From Megaleporinus macrocephalus (lineage: Eukaryota; Chordata; Actinopteri; Characiformes; Anostomidae): DNA of 64,000 bases. Shown piece by piece: positions 11,201 to 26,300 of the stretch (positions are counted from its first letter, which is position 1; the number at the start of each line of letters is the position of its first letter). Location of the stretch: NCBI GenBank assembly GCA_021613375.1, contig CM038716.1, forward strand, positions 3,991,684 to 4,055,683, in the 5' to 3' direction. Below the pieces are notes generated by a model. The model was not told the DNA's origin. It saw only the letters and a program-made list of their open reading frames with translations, and ran no database searches. Position numbers and translations under genes: made by a program.

Positions 11201-14200
11201 GAAGCAACACTGCAGTTGTGGTCGGGGGTCTGCCCTGAATCAGTGTATGCGAAACAGTGTCTGTCGGTCGAGCAGAAGTTTCTACCTTTTAGTTCAGACC
11301 TCCTTCTACATAAGAATCACCTTCTTCTCCAGACCTCCTACTACTTAAGAATCACCTTCTCCTCCAGACCTCCTTCTATCTAAGAACTATCTTCTCCTCC
11401 AGACCTTCTTCTACTCAAGAACTACCTTCTCCTCCAGACCTCCTTCTACTCAAGAACTACCTTCTTCTCCAGACCACCTTCTACCGAAGAACTATCTTCT
11501 TCTCCAGACCACCTTCTACTGAAGAACTACCTTCTCCTCCAGACCTCCTTCTACTCAAGAACTACCTTCTTCTCCAGACCACCTTCTACCGAAGAACTAT
11601 CTTCTTCTCCAGACCACCTTCTACTGAAGAACTATCTTCTCCTCCAGACCTTCTTCTGCTTAAGAACCACATTCTCCTCCAAACATACTTCTACCTAAGA
11701 ACTTAAGAAGGGCAGTGATACAAAAATGTAAAAAAATATATATATATTTGTGATGATCAACAACAATTGTGGAATTTGTGGAAGCTTGAATGATGAAATT
11801 AATTTATTTATACAGCTTGTGCATCAAAGGGTTAAATAGTGCAGCAGTTAGCCATCATTTTGGTTTCTTCTGGAACATTTAGGGTGGAATGGGAAAGCTC
11901 TGCGCTCATAGTGAGTACTATATTGTGAATAGTTGGTCTGTGGGGGCTGCGACTGGCAGTAGATTTAAACAACATCTACAAGAAAAGCTAGAAATGAGAA
12001 ACTCAAACAAGAAGTCCCTTCAGTCCCTCATAAACAGCAACGTTTGCTGCTTAATAAAAGCTCCACGTGGTTTCTTGGTTAAACTGAGTTGGTGTAAGTC
12101 CAGTTTGTGCAGGACTCTCAGTGTAATAAGGGTTGTTCACTAGCCCTACCTATGGTGCACCTCTGTTGTACCTGATGTATCACTCAGGGATCTCCAAGAT
12201 TCAGCCAGGCTGGAAAAAACAGTGTTAATTGCTGCTACTGACAGCATGAATGGTATTAATATTGCATCTCCAGTAGAGTCTGAGGCTCGTGGGTGAAGTG
12301 GGAGTGAATGAGACGCCCATACGAGACAAATGACTTGAGAAATCTGGATGTGAAACGACGTTCAGGTCAATTTTGAGTCCGAAAAGCTGCTAGTTTTGTC
12401 TGTCCGGTTCTATTTAAAACAGTTTAGCACAAAAAATATATTTTACATTTACTTAATGATATTCTACATCACTAAAGCTGATAAACATGGTTGTTACTAT
12501 TAATTACTAAATATACACTAATATATACTAATATGTATAATCCAACATAGAACGGCCATTCATTTAAGCTGGGAATGTGTTGCTTACTGATATTGTAAAG
12601 GCTTTAATGTGATTCCAGTTGCTTGTACAGCCTATTAGGGATGTTAGAAAATATTGAAATATTGAATATCGCGATATTATGTTTAGTGATTTTGTATCAA
12701 TTCTCAAAACACAGTATTGATTATTAATTAACAGTTTACATGCAAAGATTCCTGGCAGACAATGAATCATTGTGTGTTGTGTTTCAAGCTCTGACCACTA
12801 GATTGTAGTGTTGTAAACTATTTTCAGCTCCACTCCAAGATTAACAAGCAGCACAAGGGCGCAATGCTATTGTAAGTGCTGGCAAACCTGTTCATATAGT
12901 GGTGTGTTCCAATAGTAGGATTTGAAAAATCACAATATCGCAATACATTGAATCGATGCGTATCGTATCGCCCGGTGCTTGCCAATACACACAGGTTTCA
13001 TGTACTTCTGTCCCAATCCACTCGATTCTGAGCCCTTCATTACTATTTAATTGGTCTTGTATTTAGATTTAGAACATTGACTCTCTCTAGACGAGACTGC
13101 ATTTAAAACTCCTTTTTTTTCTCTATTTATAAACGACAACCCACAGAAAAAGCAGAAAGCTCCTTTTATGAAGTCAACCATTTTTGTTGGAAGTGATTTG
13201 TTGAGGGGGGGGGGGGCCTGGCTTGCCTTAACTCATTTAAACAGATACTTACTCCCATCCTGGGGGCCCCTTCCAGACACGCAAGTCGTAAAACGACCAA
13301 AGGCATCTCTTTAACCGCGCGAGGACAGTACAGATGGGACGTGCGTCTGTTTTGTGGTTGCAGTGAAAGTTGAAATAGGGGTTTAAAAAAAAGAAGAAGA
13401 AAGGTTGCTGAGGCTCAGCGTCCTCTCACAATGCCAGAGCCAATAAAATGAGTGTTTCGCGTCAGTGTAGCCGTTGAGTTTAGTTTTTTTTTTTGGCTAC
13501 CTGGCCAGTCAGCGACGCCCTTAACCCTAGTTTACTCCCTGCCCTGTACTGTCAGCTAAATGCTGACCAAACTTCCAGAGCTTGGAAAGCAGTGAAGGGC
13601 CTGTGGCTGCTTGCATGGAGCCCCCGTAAGTAAGATTTAAAGCGTCCTGAGAGAATGCGAGTGAAATTGTACACGTCCCTTCACCTCAAATGAGCTGATA
13701 CTCATTACGCTCTCCTTAGATTTCTTAGAAAGGGTCGCTTCCTCCTTCACCTCCGCACGTTCTTCATTGCTGTTGCACAGGAGAGCAAAAAAAAGAAAAG
13801 AAATAAAGGCAGAGGGCCGTGCGCGTGCATGCGTTTGTTTGTTTTTATCGGTACCTGCAGTTATGTGAGCTCTGCTCCGCTCTGCTGCGAGTGGAGGAGG
13901 AAATGTCGGAAATGAGCGAAAAACATCAGGAATGTTATGAAGGAAATAACCAGCGCCGAAGGCCCGAGGCTGCAGACTTAATGAAAGAGTGAAAGGAAAG
14001 CAAAGAGGCAAGAGACTGCAGGACATGGTCGAATTCCGAGCGCTTCGTATCAAAATAATCAGCGGTACTAATCGAACACAAAACCGAAACGCAGCCTTCA
14101 CTCCTCCGCCGTCCTCTCCTCTCCTCTCGACCCCTCCCACCTCCTCTCCTCCCTTAATCCTACATCCCGGCCTGGCCTATGTGATTTTAGCCCACCTATT

Positions 14201-14483
14201 CAGCTCATTGTGCCGGGGTGGCTGTTGACTCAGAAGTGAGCTCTATTCACACACAAAGCCTCCAGGACCCACTGACGCCCCCCGGGGGATTTAGCGTGGC
14301 AGTGCCGACCCCGCCGTGTTTGTCTTTCTGCGTGGTTTAGCCAATCAAGAGGCCAGACGGAGCTCTGTCATGCCAGGCGCAGGAAGTCACAGATGATGGT
14401 AGCTGGTGTGTGTGTGTGTGTAGGTGGGGGTATGCTGGGAAGAGGCGGGGGTTCAATGAGTGACCAGGGGCCGCAGGGTCGCA

Positions 14484-14527
<44 letters not shown>

Positions 14528-17500
14528 TTGCAGGATGAAAAAGGCTGGTATTCCCAGACACCTCTTAACCAGTCAACCTTATTTGACCTGCTCTCGCTCT
14601 CACCCTCACTCTCTCTCTCTCTCTCTCTCTCTCTCACGGTGTCTCTTAAGGTAGTGATAGTACTATTATCAAGTTTATGGTCGACTATGAATGCAAACTT
14701 CTGGCTGTGGATTTGCGGCACAGAGCACACCAAGACTGGCCTTCCAAACACCACCCAAGAGCCTCTGTTGGGCCTGATGTTCTGGTCAGATTTTTTTTCT
14801 TTTTTTTTCAATTTCCACAATCGGAAAGGTGGTCCGAATGCACTGATGTACTAAACATATTTGGTTTTACAAGAACAGCTCTAAAGGTTTTCTATGGCCT
14901 ATTCTTGTTAATGTATTTTTTTTTTTTTTTATTTAGTTATTTATGCCAGGCCTAGGCATATAGGGGAAAAAATGAATAAAATGAATAATAAAAGGAAAGA
15001 ATGAAGAAGGAAAAAAAACTAAGTAGATTTACATACATACATTCACGTATTCAGATATCTATACATATGCATATACATACATACACACACACACTATTGC
15101 TATTTGCAGCAGTGTGCCTCTTTCATGGAATCTGCCTCTGTCTGGCAATAAAGAAAACATCTGCATTTACTATGAATTCAGTATGAAGGTAGTAATGGCT
15201 AGTTAAATTATGAGAACTCATCATGGTATACACACAAGAACCCTCTGTTGTGCTGCCTTTGTTTGCTATAGGCTGCACCCAAAGCTGCTAGGTACTCTAG
15301 CTGATAGCTATTTATCATAAAAATACATAATAAAAAAATAAAAAATATATATATTTTCTGGTATTTGTCATGTTGGTCCATCGTCCACTGAACAAAAAAT
15401 ACCTTGTGCAGAAGACGAGTCCACGTCAACATCCAACGTCACACCTGTTAGCTCTTTTAGCTCATAAGCGAGACACAAGCCAGTCTCCGTTTTTGGTATC
15501 GTATCCCTGAATGTCCCCATTTTAAACTGTGAATTAAAAACCCATCTGAAGCGAGCACAGGACTGGGTTTACATTTGACAGATTGGACATGACGCCAGGG
15601 TTCCCTCACTGCTGTGCACCTCCAAATTGCACTCACCGTGAATGAATTTGATGGGAGATTTGCTTAGCAGGTTCACCTCTACATGCATGTATATGAGAGC
15701 ACATATCATATCATTGTGCTACATGTAAATGTTATAACGGGGTCAGCAGGGCCATCGTGAGGGGCTTAAAGACACCGTGATTAGATCAGAATTCAACGGC
15801 ACTTGCAGCGCACTGGAATAGCCCTATAAACTTAGTTTTAGGGTCTGGCTATTGGGATATAGCCACGGGTCTCTTTTTACTGTCAAAATATTTCATATGA
15901 ATATGAGTTATGGGCTCATACAACAATTGACTTGCTTGTAGTAAACATACTTTTGACTTTTTAGACCTTTATCCTTAATAACTATCTTTCTGAAAAGCAA
16001 CAGGCAACTAGTCTCACAAACCAAAAATCATCAAAGTATCGTTAAGTCAGCAGCTACTCTGGCAGCATTGTCTTTCTCTCTCTCCGTGGACCATGTGCAT
16101 GGCACAAAAAACTTCTTTTTCAATGTCGTCGGTCTGCAGATTTTAGATACCTCGTTTTCATTGGCTAAATCAAGAACGTCATGATCAACAACATGATCCG
16201 TTCCTTGTTTTCACTGGTTCTGTTTTCCTGTGGTTTCTTACTTTCCTGTCCACACATAAAAGTTTGCCCTCTACAGTCAAGTTTGCAAAGATTTAAACAG
16301 TATTTGAATGTCTCCTATCTGTCTGGACACCGTCCGTGCATTCCATCACTGTCAGGCATTCGACAAATCATCACTCACTCATCGTTTAAAAAAAAAAAAA
16401 CTGTAGTGTTGATTAATGTTTTAGTTCCGTTTTATTTCTAAAGTTAGTCATAAGCGGCATGACTGACATTTTCCAGTCCTTCCAGTGTAGGTTTATATTC
16501 GATTCGGTGATTTCATGTTACCTTTGATTACAGAATTGTTGAATTCTAAAACAAAGTAACTGTGATGCATGTGTTATATAGTTTCTGGAACAGTAGGTGG
16601 CACTAATGCTCACAAGCGCACAATACACCCACATGTAATGTACAGTGAAGCAACTGGTACAGAAACGAGTGTGTTGCCGTGCCTTAACATTGTTTAAATG
16701 CGTGTTAATGTAAAACACTACAGTAACTCTTACTTATCTAATCTGAAATACATCCTTCTCTGTTCAAACTTCCGAACATATTCTCTCGCACTCCTGTTGT
16801 CGATATTGGCCTGTTGGGGGCGGTTCTGTTCAAGCCATATTGGTTTAGGGGGCTTTTCTGCTTGTACAGGAACGCCCCAACCAGGAACACCCCTGGCTGC
16901 TGCTTGACCCTTCTCTTTTTTTTGGGCTTCGGTGATTCAGCACCAGTCTGAATTGAATAGCAATCTTTCACGTCCGGGTTCGAGCCTCTACTGTACTGGC
17001 TGAGGCTCTTGTTACCAGAGTCTAAAAACCTACGCATCACTAATTCTATCTCATCACATTCTAGCTTTTTGCAGTTGATAAGGTGAGCTACAATTCTTAA
17101 ACCAACGAAGAAAAACAACATTCAATCCTATGAGGCTCTAAGGTTAGCTAGTTAGAGACCCTAGCTAACTTGTGCCCCCACTGACCATATGATATGGACA
17201 TATAACTACGGCTTTTATAGACTTTTTCTTGCTATGAAGGCACATCATGTTTTGCTTGGCAGAGCTAAGGCTAGCTATCTCTGCTTTGGTTGGGCAGCAC
17301 ACAAAACCAACTGACAACCAGAACATGAAGATGTGGGTTCATAGCAAGAACCACTCTATAAACCTCATAGTCGATTATCAAGGAGACGTGCAAGGGGCCG
17401 GTTTTCTCTCCTCTCGCTCATCACAAGAACGACAAATGAGTAGTTTTTTGGACTCAGTTCAAAAATGGAACACAACTGAGGCGTACTGCACAGACAAAAG

Positions 17501-20304
17501 AGACTCCGGTGCGGACGTGTTAACAACTGGATTGGAGTGGAAAGAATTTAACCCTTTGTAAGCCGTGATGGTCCCTGAATGAACAAGGAAGCAGCTGTGA
17601 ACAGGGGGTACAGGTTCTGGGATAGTTACACCTGAACCGATGTTGTGAGTGAGCGAGGCGGAGGTGAGATGGTTACATATGTACACATTGTAAAAGCCTT
17701 GAAGAAAAAGAAACAAATCCTAAATATCTCTCCTTCTTATGCCTCTACCCTCGGGTGCGCAGACAACCAAGGACAGGGTCTGGTGTTGTCATGCGTCTCC
17801 ACCAAAGCATATGAGTGCAGCGGCAGACATTTCCGCTCCTCGCTCAAAGCGTTTCTGTAATCAGGCCAGCCCTGCTCCAGGTTTTCTGACATCTCAGCCA
17901 CAGGCCAGAGAGGCGCAGAGGATAAACAAACGCACGTGAATGCTAAAGCACAGACACTGTTTATGAATGGGGGTCTCTCATCCCTGATGTCATGCAGGGG
18001 CAGTCAGTGTCTGGGAAAATAGGACTGTCTGGTGAGATGGAGCGATAGTGGAGTGGTTTCAGAATAAGAGCCCTGACTTATTACTTATCTCATCATCATC
18101 TCATCATCATCTCATCATCTGTACCTCTTGCTCTGTCATTTCAAATGAGAGGCTCTCTGCGTTTTTCTCTGAGTTTTTAAATAATAAAAATTCTGAAGCA
18201 GCCAAGCCAGTAATATGTAGGGCTGCGTATTGGCAAGAACCTGGCGATACAATACGTATCGCAGTACAGAGGTCACGATTCAATATATCACGATATATTG
18301 CGATACTGCAAGCGATATGATATATTGTGATTTTTCAAATCCTACTATTAAAACACACCACTGCATGAACAGGTTTGTCAATGTTTACAATAGCATTGCA
18401 CCCTTGTGCTGCTTGTAATGTTGGAGTGGAGCTAAACATGGATTACAACACTGCCATCTAGTGCTCAGAGGTTTAAACACAACACACAATGATTCACTGT
18501 CTGCCAAGAATCTGTGCATTGATACTGTGTTTTTGAGAATCGATACAGTATCACCAAACATAATATCGCAATATTCGATATTTCATTACACCCCTAGTGT
18601 TCAAACTGTGCAGCCATTGTTTTATTTGGTACATGCTTTCATCAAAGAGCAAATTTGAGTTTGAGTTTAAATTCTTACACCCCTATTGTAAAAGCAACGT
18701 GTCTCGTGGGAGAACCAAAACGAAGACATTTAACACTACTCATCTGCACGCACAGCTAGCATAAAACAAATAACCCTGACCGGTACGAACAGTACAGCAG
18801 CAGCAACAGCTAGAGAGCTAAAGGAACCACATTTCAACCATGTTTCATGACTTGCTTGCGCTAATAATTGCATGTAGCCTACCATGGCAAATAGCCCCGC
18901 CCTCGATCGGTATCGGCTATCGGCTGATTGTGCTGTAAGGTGATTGGAGAACGGAATCAGCTTTCAAAAACCCTGATCAGTCCATCTCTAATATTAACCA
19001 CCATCTGTGAATGTCCCTGATTTTGTAGTCACCTTATTAGACTCAGCAGCTGTAATAGTTCTAGCATGACTGCGCTGATGTCCTTTGGCTGTTTTTAAGT
19101 AATAAAACGTGTTAAGTACTGTTGTGAACGGCTCTGGATAAGAGCGTCTGTTAAATTATGCAAAATGTCTACATCAAGTATTATCGGTATGTCAGTGTTG
19201 GCCACAGACTCTCTACATCGGCGCCTGAAGGCTAACATTATTTTGTCGTTTTGGTGGTGGTCTTGGTAATGGGCTTATTTTCTGAAAGCTAGGCGTGAGC
19301 GCCGGGTAATTATGGTAAGATGGCTCCAGGTTAATCTCCGCAAGCAGCGGGAATAAATCAGTTATGCCTGATTACTGCCGATAAGTGTCAAGTGTGATTT
19401 CGTTCGAAGGCCTGTGTCTGAATGGGAATCACTTTTTTATTTGCCAGTACTTGTCAAGTACAGGAATTTGTCTTGGCACATGTAATGCTGTCTTTTTCAC
19501 AGCACAACAGAAGAAGTACACAGGAAGCATTTGATAGAAGAATAAACACATGACAGTACTGTACAGTTGTTATGCATGTTTAGATACACAGCAAAGCTTA
19601 CTGAATGGTAGTCCAAAGAAAATAAAGTATCTCCAAAAGAATAACTTTACTGGAGAGGGCAAGAACTGTCTTTACTTTCAGTGTAAGTCAATGGAACGAA
19701 AATAATTTTCCAGTATGTATATTCAAGAACAGAGTGAAAGAGGATAAACAGTATATCCAGTGAATCAAGTGGAGCCGGTAAAATAGACAATGTGTGTGTA
19801 TTCAAAGATGTTGTTGTAATGTTTATACAACAACATTTATATAGACAGTTGCTGTCTGACCTAAATATCCTGTTAAAGATGATGAATGGACTATGAATGC
19901 TACATATATACATATTAGAGATGGAGGGATCGATCGGCTATGTATCAGTATCGTGATTGGCCGATATTTCTCCAACTTAGCCCATCCTGAGAGCTGATCA
20001 ATGGTGTTAAACAAATGAGCCTAAGTTCTGTATTTACAGCTAGTGTTTCATCCAGGAAGAGGAGAACCCCCTCCGGTCAGCTCCCTGCAATTCCTATCTG
20101 AACCACTAGGTGGAAACACATACCCTTTCATTTTCCATAGACTGACTAAAGCAGCAGCGTTTCACATGCTGTTTCACATGAGCTCGTTAAAAATGGTAAT
20201 AAACCAGTTTCGACCATGTTTCATGACTTGCTTACACTAATAACTACATGTAGCCCCCCCGTGGCATATAGCCCCGCCTCAAAGCGCTGATCGGTACATC
20301 TCTG

Positions 20305-20398
<94 letters not shown>

Positions 20399-23300
20399 CT
20401 GAACTGTAAGTCTTTGTATGTATTTGGCTATATGAATTGTTATTGTTGGTTATCTCAATCCAGCACTTGTCCTCCAGCTTTGTGAGTTTTAGCTGATGGT
20501 GTGGAAGGCGTTGATTTTAGATTCATGCATTCTTGGTACTCCAAAGCATGCGTACGACTAAGATGGTGCAGCATTCGCAGTAAGTGATTGTTCGGCCCAC
20601 GTCCGACCTTTTAAACCAGAGGTACCTCCAAACGACAGACACAGTTCCTTTTTTCAGCAAAAGTTCTTCTGGGTCATCATCTTCAACTTCAATGTCTGGT
20701 ACAACTCGTGGTTCAGAACTTCCCCTGTCCACGCTCAACAACTCCACTAATGTTTAGGCTATTTAAACTGGTGTGGCCGGTATATGAAAAATTCATATCA
20801 TAACAGAAATAGAAACCCGTTTTTGATGCAAGCCGGTATACAACATAGCACTAATATATATATTCCATATTCCATACCTGCTTGTGGATGCTTTAGAGGT
20901 TATCAGCATGCTCTTCACCATTCACACTTGTTCGTGTGGCTCATTGGCAAAATTTCAGTCTTTTGTTGTCTTTTGTCACTCAAGCCATTTTTTTGGGTCT
21001 TGGTAGTGTTTGTGCTGGGACTTACCTCGGCTTGTGATGTTTGGTAGACAGTCCTAAGATTACAGGTGTTTTGAAATCTTATTGGATGCCATAGAATACT
21101 TATTGGATGGCATGAAGACAGTAATTTGTTGCACAGATCTGAACCATTTCTCAGGGTTTGTGGGTAAACAGTGCTGTCACTCCCAGAGCCCAGGCACAAA
21201 TGATCCTGGATGTCGTATGAGTGGCATCGCTGTTTAGAACCAGTGTAGTAGGGCAGTTGGGCTCGTTTTAAGATTTATAAAGATGCCACTTTATATTGTA
21301 AGGTTTGTCGGAGGTATCCCGAGCATAGTTACAGTTCATTGACCAACTGGATGAACCAATTTGCTGCAGCACCACCCTTAGGCAGACCAGTAGAATAATT
21401 TAATATATAATAATAATCTAATAAGTATCAGCATAATGTAACAGACTTATTTTCAGAGACCCGGTGCCGCTTATTTATACTTGATCACTTGATTTCGACT
21501 AGCCATGACTAGTCCAAGACTGGACAGAGGTGGACTGCAGGGACTACAGCCTTACTAAGTAAGATGTGTAAATGGTAAAATGCTAACAGTGTTTAGGGAT
21601 GTGAGGAAATATCTAATATCGACACAGTATTGATTTTATTAATAGTTTACAGTCAGATATTTGATCACTGCCCTAGTAGTATGTACCCATTCGTAGTCTC
21701 TGTGTTTGTCCAATGGGAAAGAAATTCACTGCTGCCGGCCCTACAACAGAATATCATTGCAATACTCGAGCATATTGTATTGTATATTATTCTATTCTAT
21801 TCTATTCTAATTTATTCTATTGTTGTGATTTTCCATAATTTATATGCTAAGTATTTGGTAGCAGACAAATCCAAATTCTGCCTACTTGTTTGATTGTACT
21901 GACTGTACTGTGTGTGTGTGTGTGAGTGTGTGTGAGTGAGTGTAAACGTACATGTGTTGACTGGCTCATGAACTTGTTTAGTCCAAACGTGTCTGTAGGT
22001 GCAGACAGGCTTAATTGCTGTTGTGAATGTTTCGTGGTTTGGGAAGGTGAATTTCTTTTCGGGAATGATTTCTATTCACAGCACATTACGTTCCACTTGG
22101 GTCCTGTTCAACTACCTAGTACCAACATGCCGTGCTAAGCTTAGTTCTGTGCTTCTTTGGTACTGCTCGCCTGTGCTAACAGACCTTTTCTCCTGTTTTC
22201 TTCTCGTAAAACATCACACCTGGTGAAACAGGGCAACATACTGGGCTGGAGAATTGACAAGAAGCAGCTCATGCCAAAATCTGTAACACTGTTATTCGTG
22301 GAAAGGTGGTAGTAGTGGGTCATTTACCGGTTAGGATTCTGCTGGCTTCACCAGAGCATGAAGCATGTTAAGAGGAGGCCCTGCCTCAAAGAGTCAGGCT
22401 CCTTTCAGTCAGTTAGCAGTCAGTTACAGTCTGAGATACTGTTAGTCCAGGTTGTTGGTAAAGGAATACACTGTCATAAGGGCGTCATATGGAAGGACAT
22501 ATGGAATCTATTGATTGTAGAATTTATTTATTTATTTATTTAGATAACTATTAATGAAAAATAGAGCTATAAAGATCATTCCCAATAAGGACTGGGCAAT
22601 ATGTAAACATACACCGATCAGCCATATTCGCCTAATTCTTTACACACATCTCTTTCTGCCCTGTTCTTAACTGGTCAGGACCCCCACAGGAGCACCGCAG
22701 AGTAGGTGCAGCAACAGATGAGCTATCGTCTCCGAACACAGTGTCAAAATTCAAGGAGCTGGTTTTAATGCCACGCCTGATTGGTGTATATAGTGTGATA
22801 AATTACATCACAATACAATACAGTAAACTTTTATGAACATTTAGTATGAATGCATTGTCAGCTACATGTTTCATTACACAGAGAGAGGATTTAGTACAAC
22901 ACAGTCTACAAAATACTAAATGAAAATCATTGTATTAATTTTATGTTGTGACATGTATCATGAAAATTCCTTGAAGTATCGCAGCATTACATTTTTGCCT
23001 CTATGGCCTTTATTACCAGTATGACTTATCTTAGAGCAGGTAATGTAACTGCATTTGATTCCATGTGTGTGTACAGTGTCTCGCAACCCCTGTATCCAAA
23101 GGAAAATACATCACACTAAGGTGCAACAAATCAGGCAAATGGACATATTGCCCAATCCCTACCAAGAATGGTCTCTCTAGCTCTATTAATAGTGATAACC
23201 ACAAAATGTCAAATAAATACTCCAACATAGCATTATATATATATATATATTTCCGCTCAAAAGTTTAGGATCACTTTAGAATTTTCATGCAATTCACAAA

Positions 23301-26300
23301 CAATATTGTCCATTTCACAATTAATGTAAGTGTATCAGATGATTTTTAAAGAATAGAGGCTTATTTTGCATATAGTCCTATTATCAGCAATTCTCAGTCC
23401 TCTGCCTAAATCTCCTGGTACGGCCACCAATCCAAGTTAAGGATGTTATTGGGCTAATTGGTTGTTAGGACACTCTTGCTCAATTGTAATGCACAGCTGA
23501 AAAACATTCTACTAATAAGAGAGCAAAAAAGGGAGAACAACATTCTAGGTTAGTTTAGTATCTGGAGCATCAGAGCAGTTGATGGCTTGCTGACCGGCTC
23601 ACAATGACCAGAAAGAAACAACTTTCTTTAGAGACCCGTCAGTCCATTGTTGTGTTAAGGAAGGAAGATACTCCATTGAAAACAAGAACATTTAACTGTG
23701 ATCCCAAACTTTTGAGTGCTAGTATATATATATATCATTACCAGTATGACTAATCGGGCTCTGCTCTGAGTCAGTGTATGTGAGCCTTGCTTGCTGTTCA
23801 TGACATATGATTATGTACTGATTTGGATATGCAGATGCCTTACTGCAGTATTCCTACCATCAATACAATAATTTTCTTTTTAGTATTTTTTTTATTATTG
23901 CAAAAATAGACTTGTAATTTTTTTTAAACAATTGTGGTGGAGACCGCAAGAGCACTGCATGCTGAGTACATGGTGATTACGGACTTTGGGGGGAACTATA
24001 TAGGGGGAGTTGTCAATGGAGAGGGAGATGATGCAGATTAAACCACATTCTTAATTCCTAAAGCACTTGTTTTGGTGATTTTTATAAATGTGTTTGCTGC
24101 TTTTCATGTTTCTATGGGAAGTCTAAAAACCAAAAAAAAAACAAAGAAAGCTAAACAAGTGAAGGGATGAGAAGGGAATTGCAATAACAATATCATCCTA
24201 TGTTTTTCTTGAGTTTGTACTTGAGAAGGTTCCTGCATGGGCTTTTGTATGCATAAACCGTATTAGCACAATGTCTTTACTGAAGCATTCCTCTCCTTCC
24301 TTTCATTGGCTCTCTCTTTACTGCAGAGTTCAATACTGCTGCAACCTGGCGCTGACATTGATCAGCAGTGTACTGTACTTCAGGAGGAATGTTCTCACTC
24401 GGGCCGTGTTTTAATTCCCTTCCTATCATCTGAATTACAACAGCTGGCCAGCAAGAGCAGACCTGCCCTATTTAGCGAAATTCACCTGCAACCCCTAGCT
24501 AAATTGCGAAGGGGAGGGGACGGAGGGGAGAAACATTATCACTCCCACTTGGAAAAACCTGCAGGGTATGCCTGTATCTTTTGGTATCGATTTTAAAGTT
24601 CCGCTACTAGGTTTAAAAGCTCTGAACGACCTTAAAGCACCTCGGAGACCTTGGAGCACGTGGCCTTCTGTGCAACACAGGGAAACAAGGAGAAGCTTCT
24701 TAATTGTTGAACTTGATTCCACTATGTATTAGCTCAGTAAATACTTTTTTACAACTTTAAATTAAAACTGTACACGTCTTATTATCTTTCTTTATCTGAT
24801 CTGTCTGCCTCGACTGTGTTGTAACTTCTTTACCTGTCCTCAAAATGAAGAGAGGGAGATCAGTCTTGAAGATACCACAGTACAGACATGCTCTAAGAAA
24901 GGTATGACTGGCAATGCAGTCTTACTGTCTTCCATTTTTTATCTAGCCAAGTCGTATCTCCTGGGTTTGGGGCAGATTGCGGGCTTCCTGCTGTAAAATG
25001 ATGGGATTTGCTGAATCATAAGCTTCTTGCAACCTCCGTAGCGTTTGGTGTGCTGGCCATCTGTGTCTCAGACTCACTTTCACTGCCCCCTAGTGTGTGT
25101 AGTAGGGCTGTGTAATGGCAAGAATGTGACGATATATATCACAATATATCACAATATATTGCGACATTGCAAGTGACATATGTTGCGATTTTTCAAATCC
25201 TAGCGGTGTAGAGTTGCTTAAGCACCCCTAAATTAAGCCCCAGCATCCCTAAAGATTATAGTTGGAAAACAAGTTTTTTTTTTCTTTTAATGTTAATTTG
25301 ACTCTGACAAGCTGGAAATATGGTTAAAACCGTAGAGCGGACGTCACTAATAGGTGGAACTTTACATGTCTTTATGGTATACGGGCGAAAAACAACTTTT
25401 CAACCAGGAATGGACCAAAACAGAGATATTTCTACTTCCCACAGGCAGCTCCAAACGAACACGTCTCATATGTTCTGAGACCGTGGCGCTAATTTAAAGC
25501 AGCCATGTATCTCATATCCATCCATCCATCTATTATCTTCCGCTTTATCCCGCTAGTTGGGGACACCAGGGGGCTGGAGCCAATCCCAGCATCATCAGGC
25601 GAAGGCAGGTCGCCAGTCTATCACATGACCAACACACACTCACTCACACCTACAGGCAGTTTAGAGTGAGTGATCAACATAACATGCATGTGTTTGGACT
25701 GTGGGAGGAAACCAGAGTACCCGGAGGAAACCACTCAAGCTCGGGGAGAACATACACACTCCACACAGAACGTTCTGGATATCTCATATGTGTGTGAGAA
25801 TGGTCCTAACACAATTTTAGCCCAGATTTAAAGCCCTGACTGGACAACCAACAGCTCACATCTCACTAAACAAGAGAAAGAGTGGAGGAATACAAGATAA
25901 ACTGTTAAGATGTGAAACTCAGTTAACAAGACTAAACATTATATTTTATTTTTTATTATAAATAAGCACTTTATGATGCACTTTTTTTTCAAAAGCATTT
26001 TAAGCGTAGTCCTTGTTTTTACTTAAAGTTCAGCATCTCAGTTCAGCATTTAAACAGTAAATATACTGAAATATACTGAACGGTATGTGTGATGTGTTAG
26101 TGTTTCAGTTGCTGATGGTATAAGATGCTGATATTAGGCTACTTCAGTAAACAGGATACTCCACTGAATCATAATATACGTTAGGAATGATGATGATCCA
26201 GACCTTGGCCTGAGGAAATCTCCTCTAGGTGGACCTTACTGAATTCTAATTAAACACCCCTATCTTAGATTAAATATATAGGGAAATATATATAGTTTAT

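Noticed and set aside
13637..14140. 167-codon minus-strand open frame in intron 1
   Set aside because: Low-complexity composition, no recognisable domain and no splice context.
16738..17121. 127-codon minus-strand frame containing [14 protein letters not shown], like a nuclear localisation signal
   Set aside because: The basic run comes from a CTTTTTTTT-type homopolymer stretch. There is nothing else protein-like and no splice evidence.
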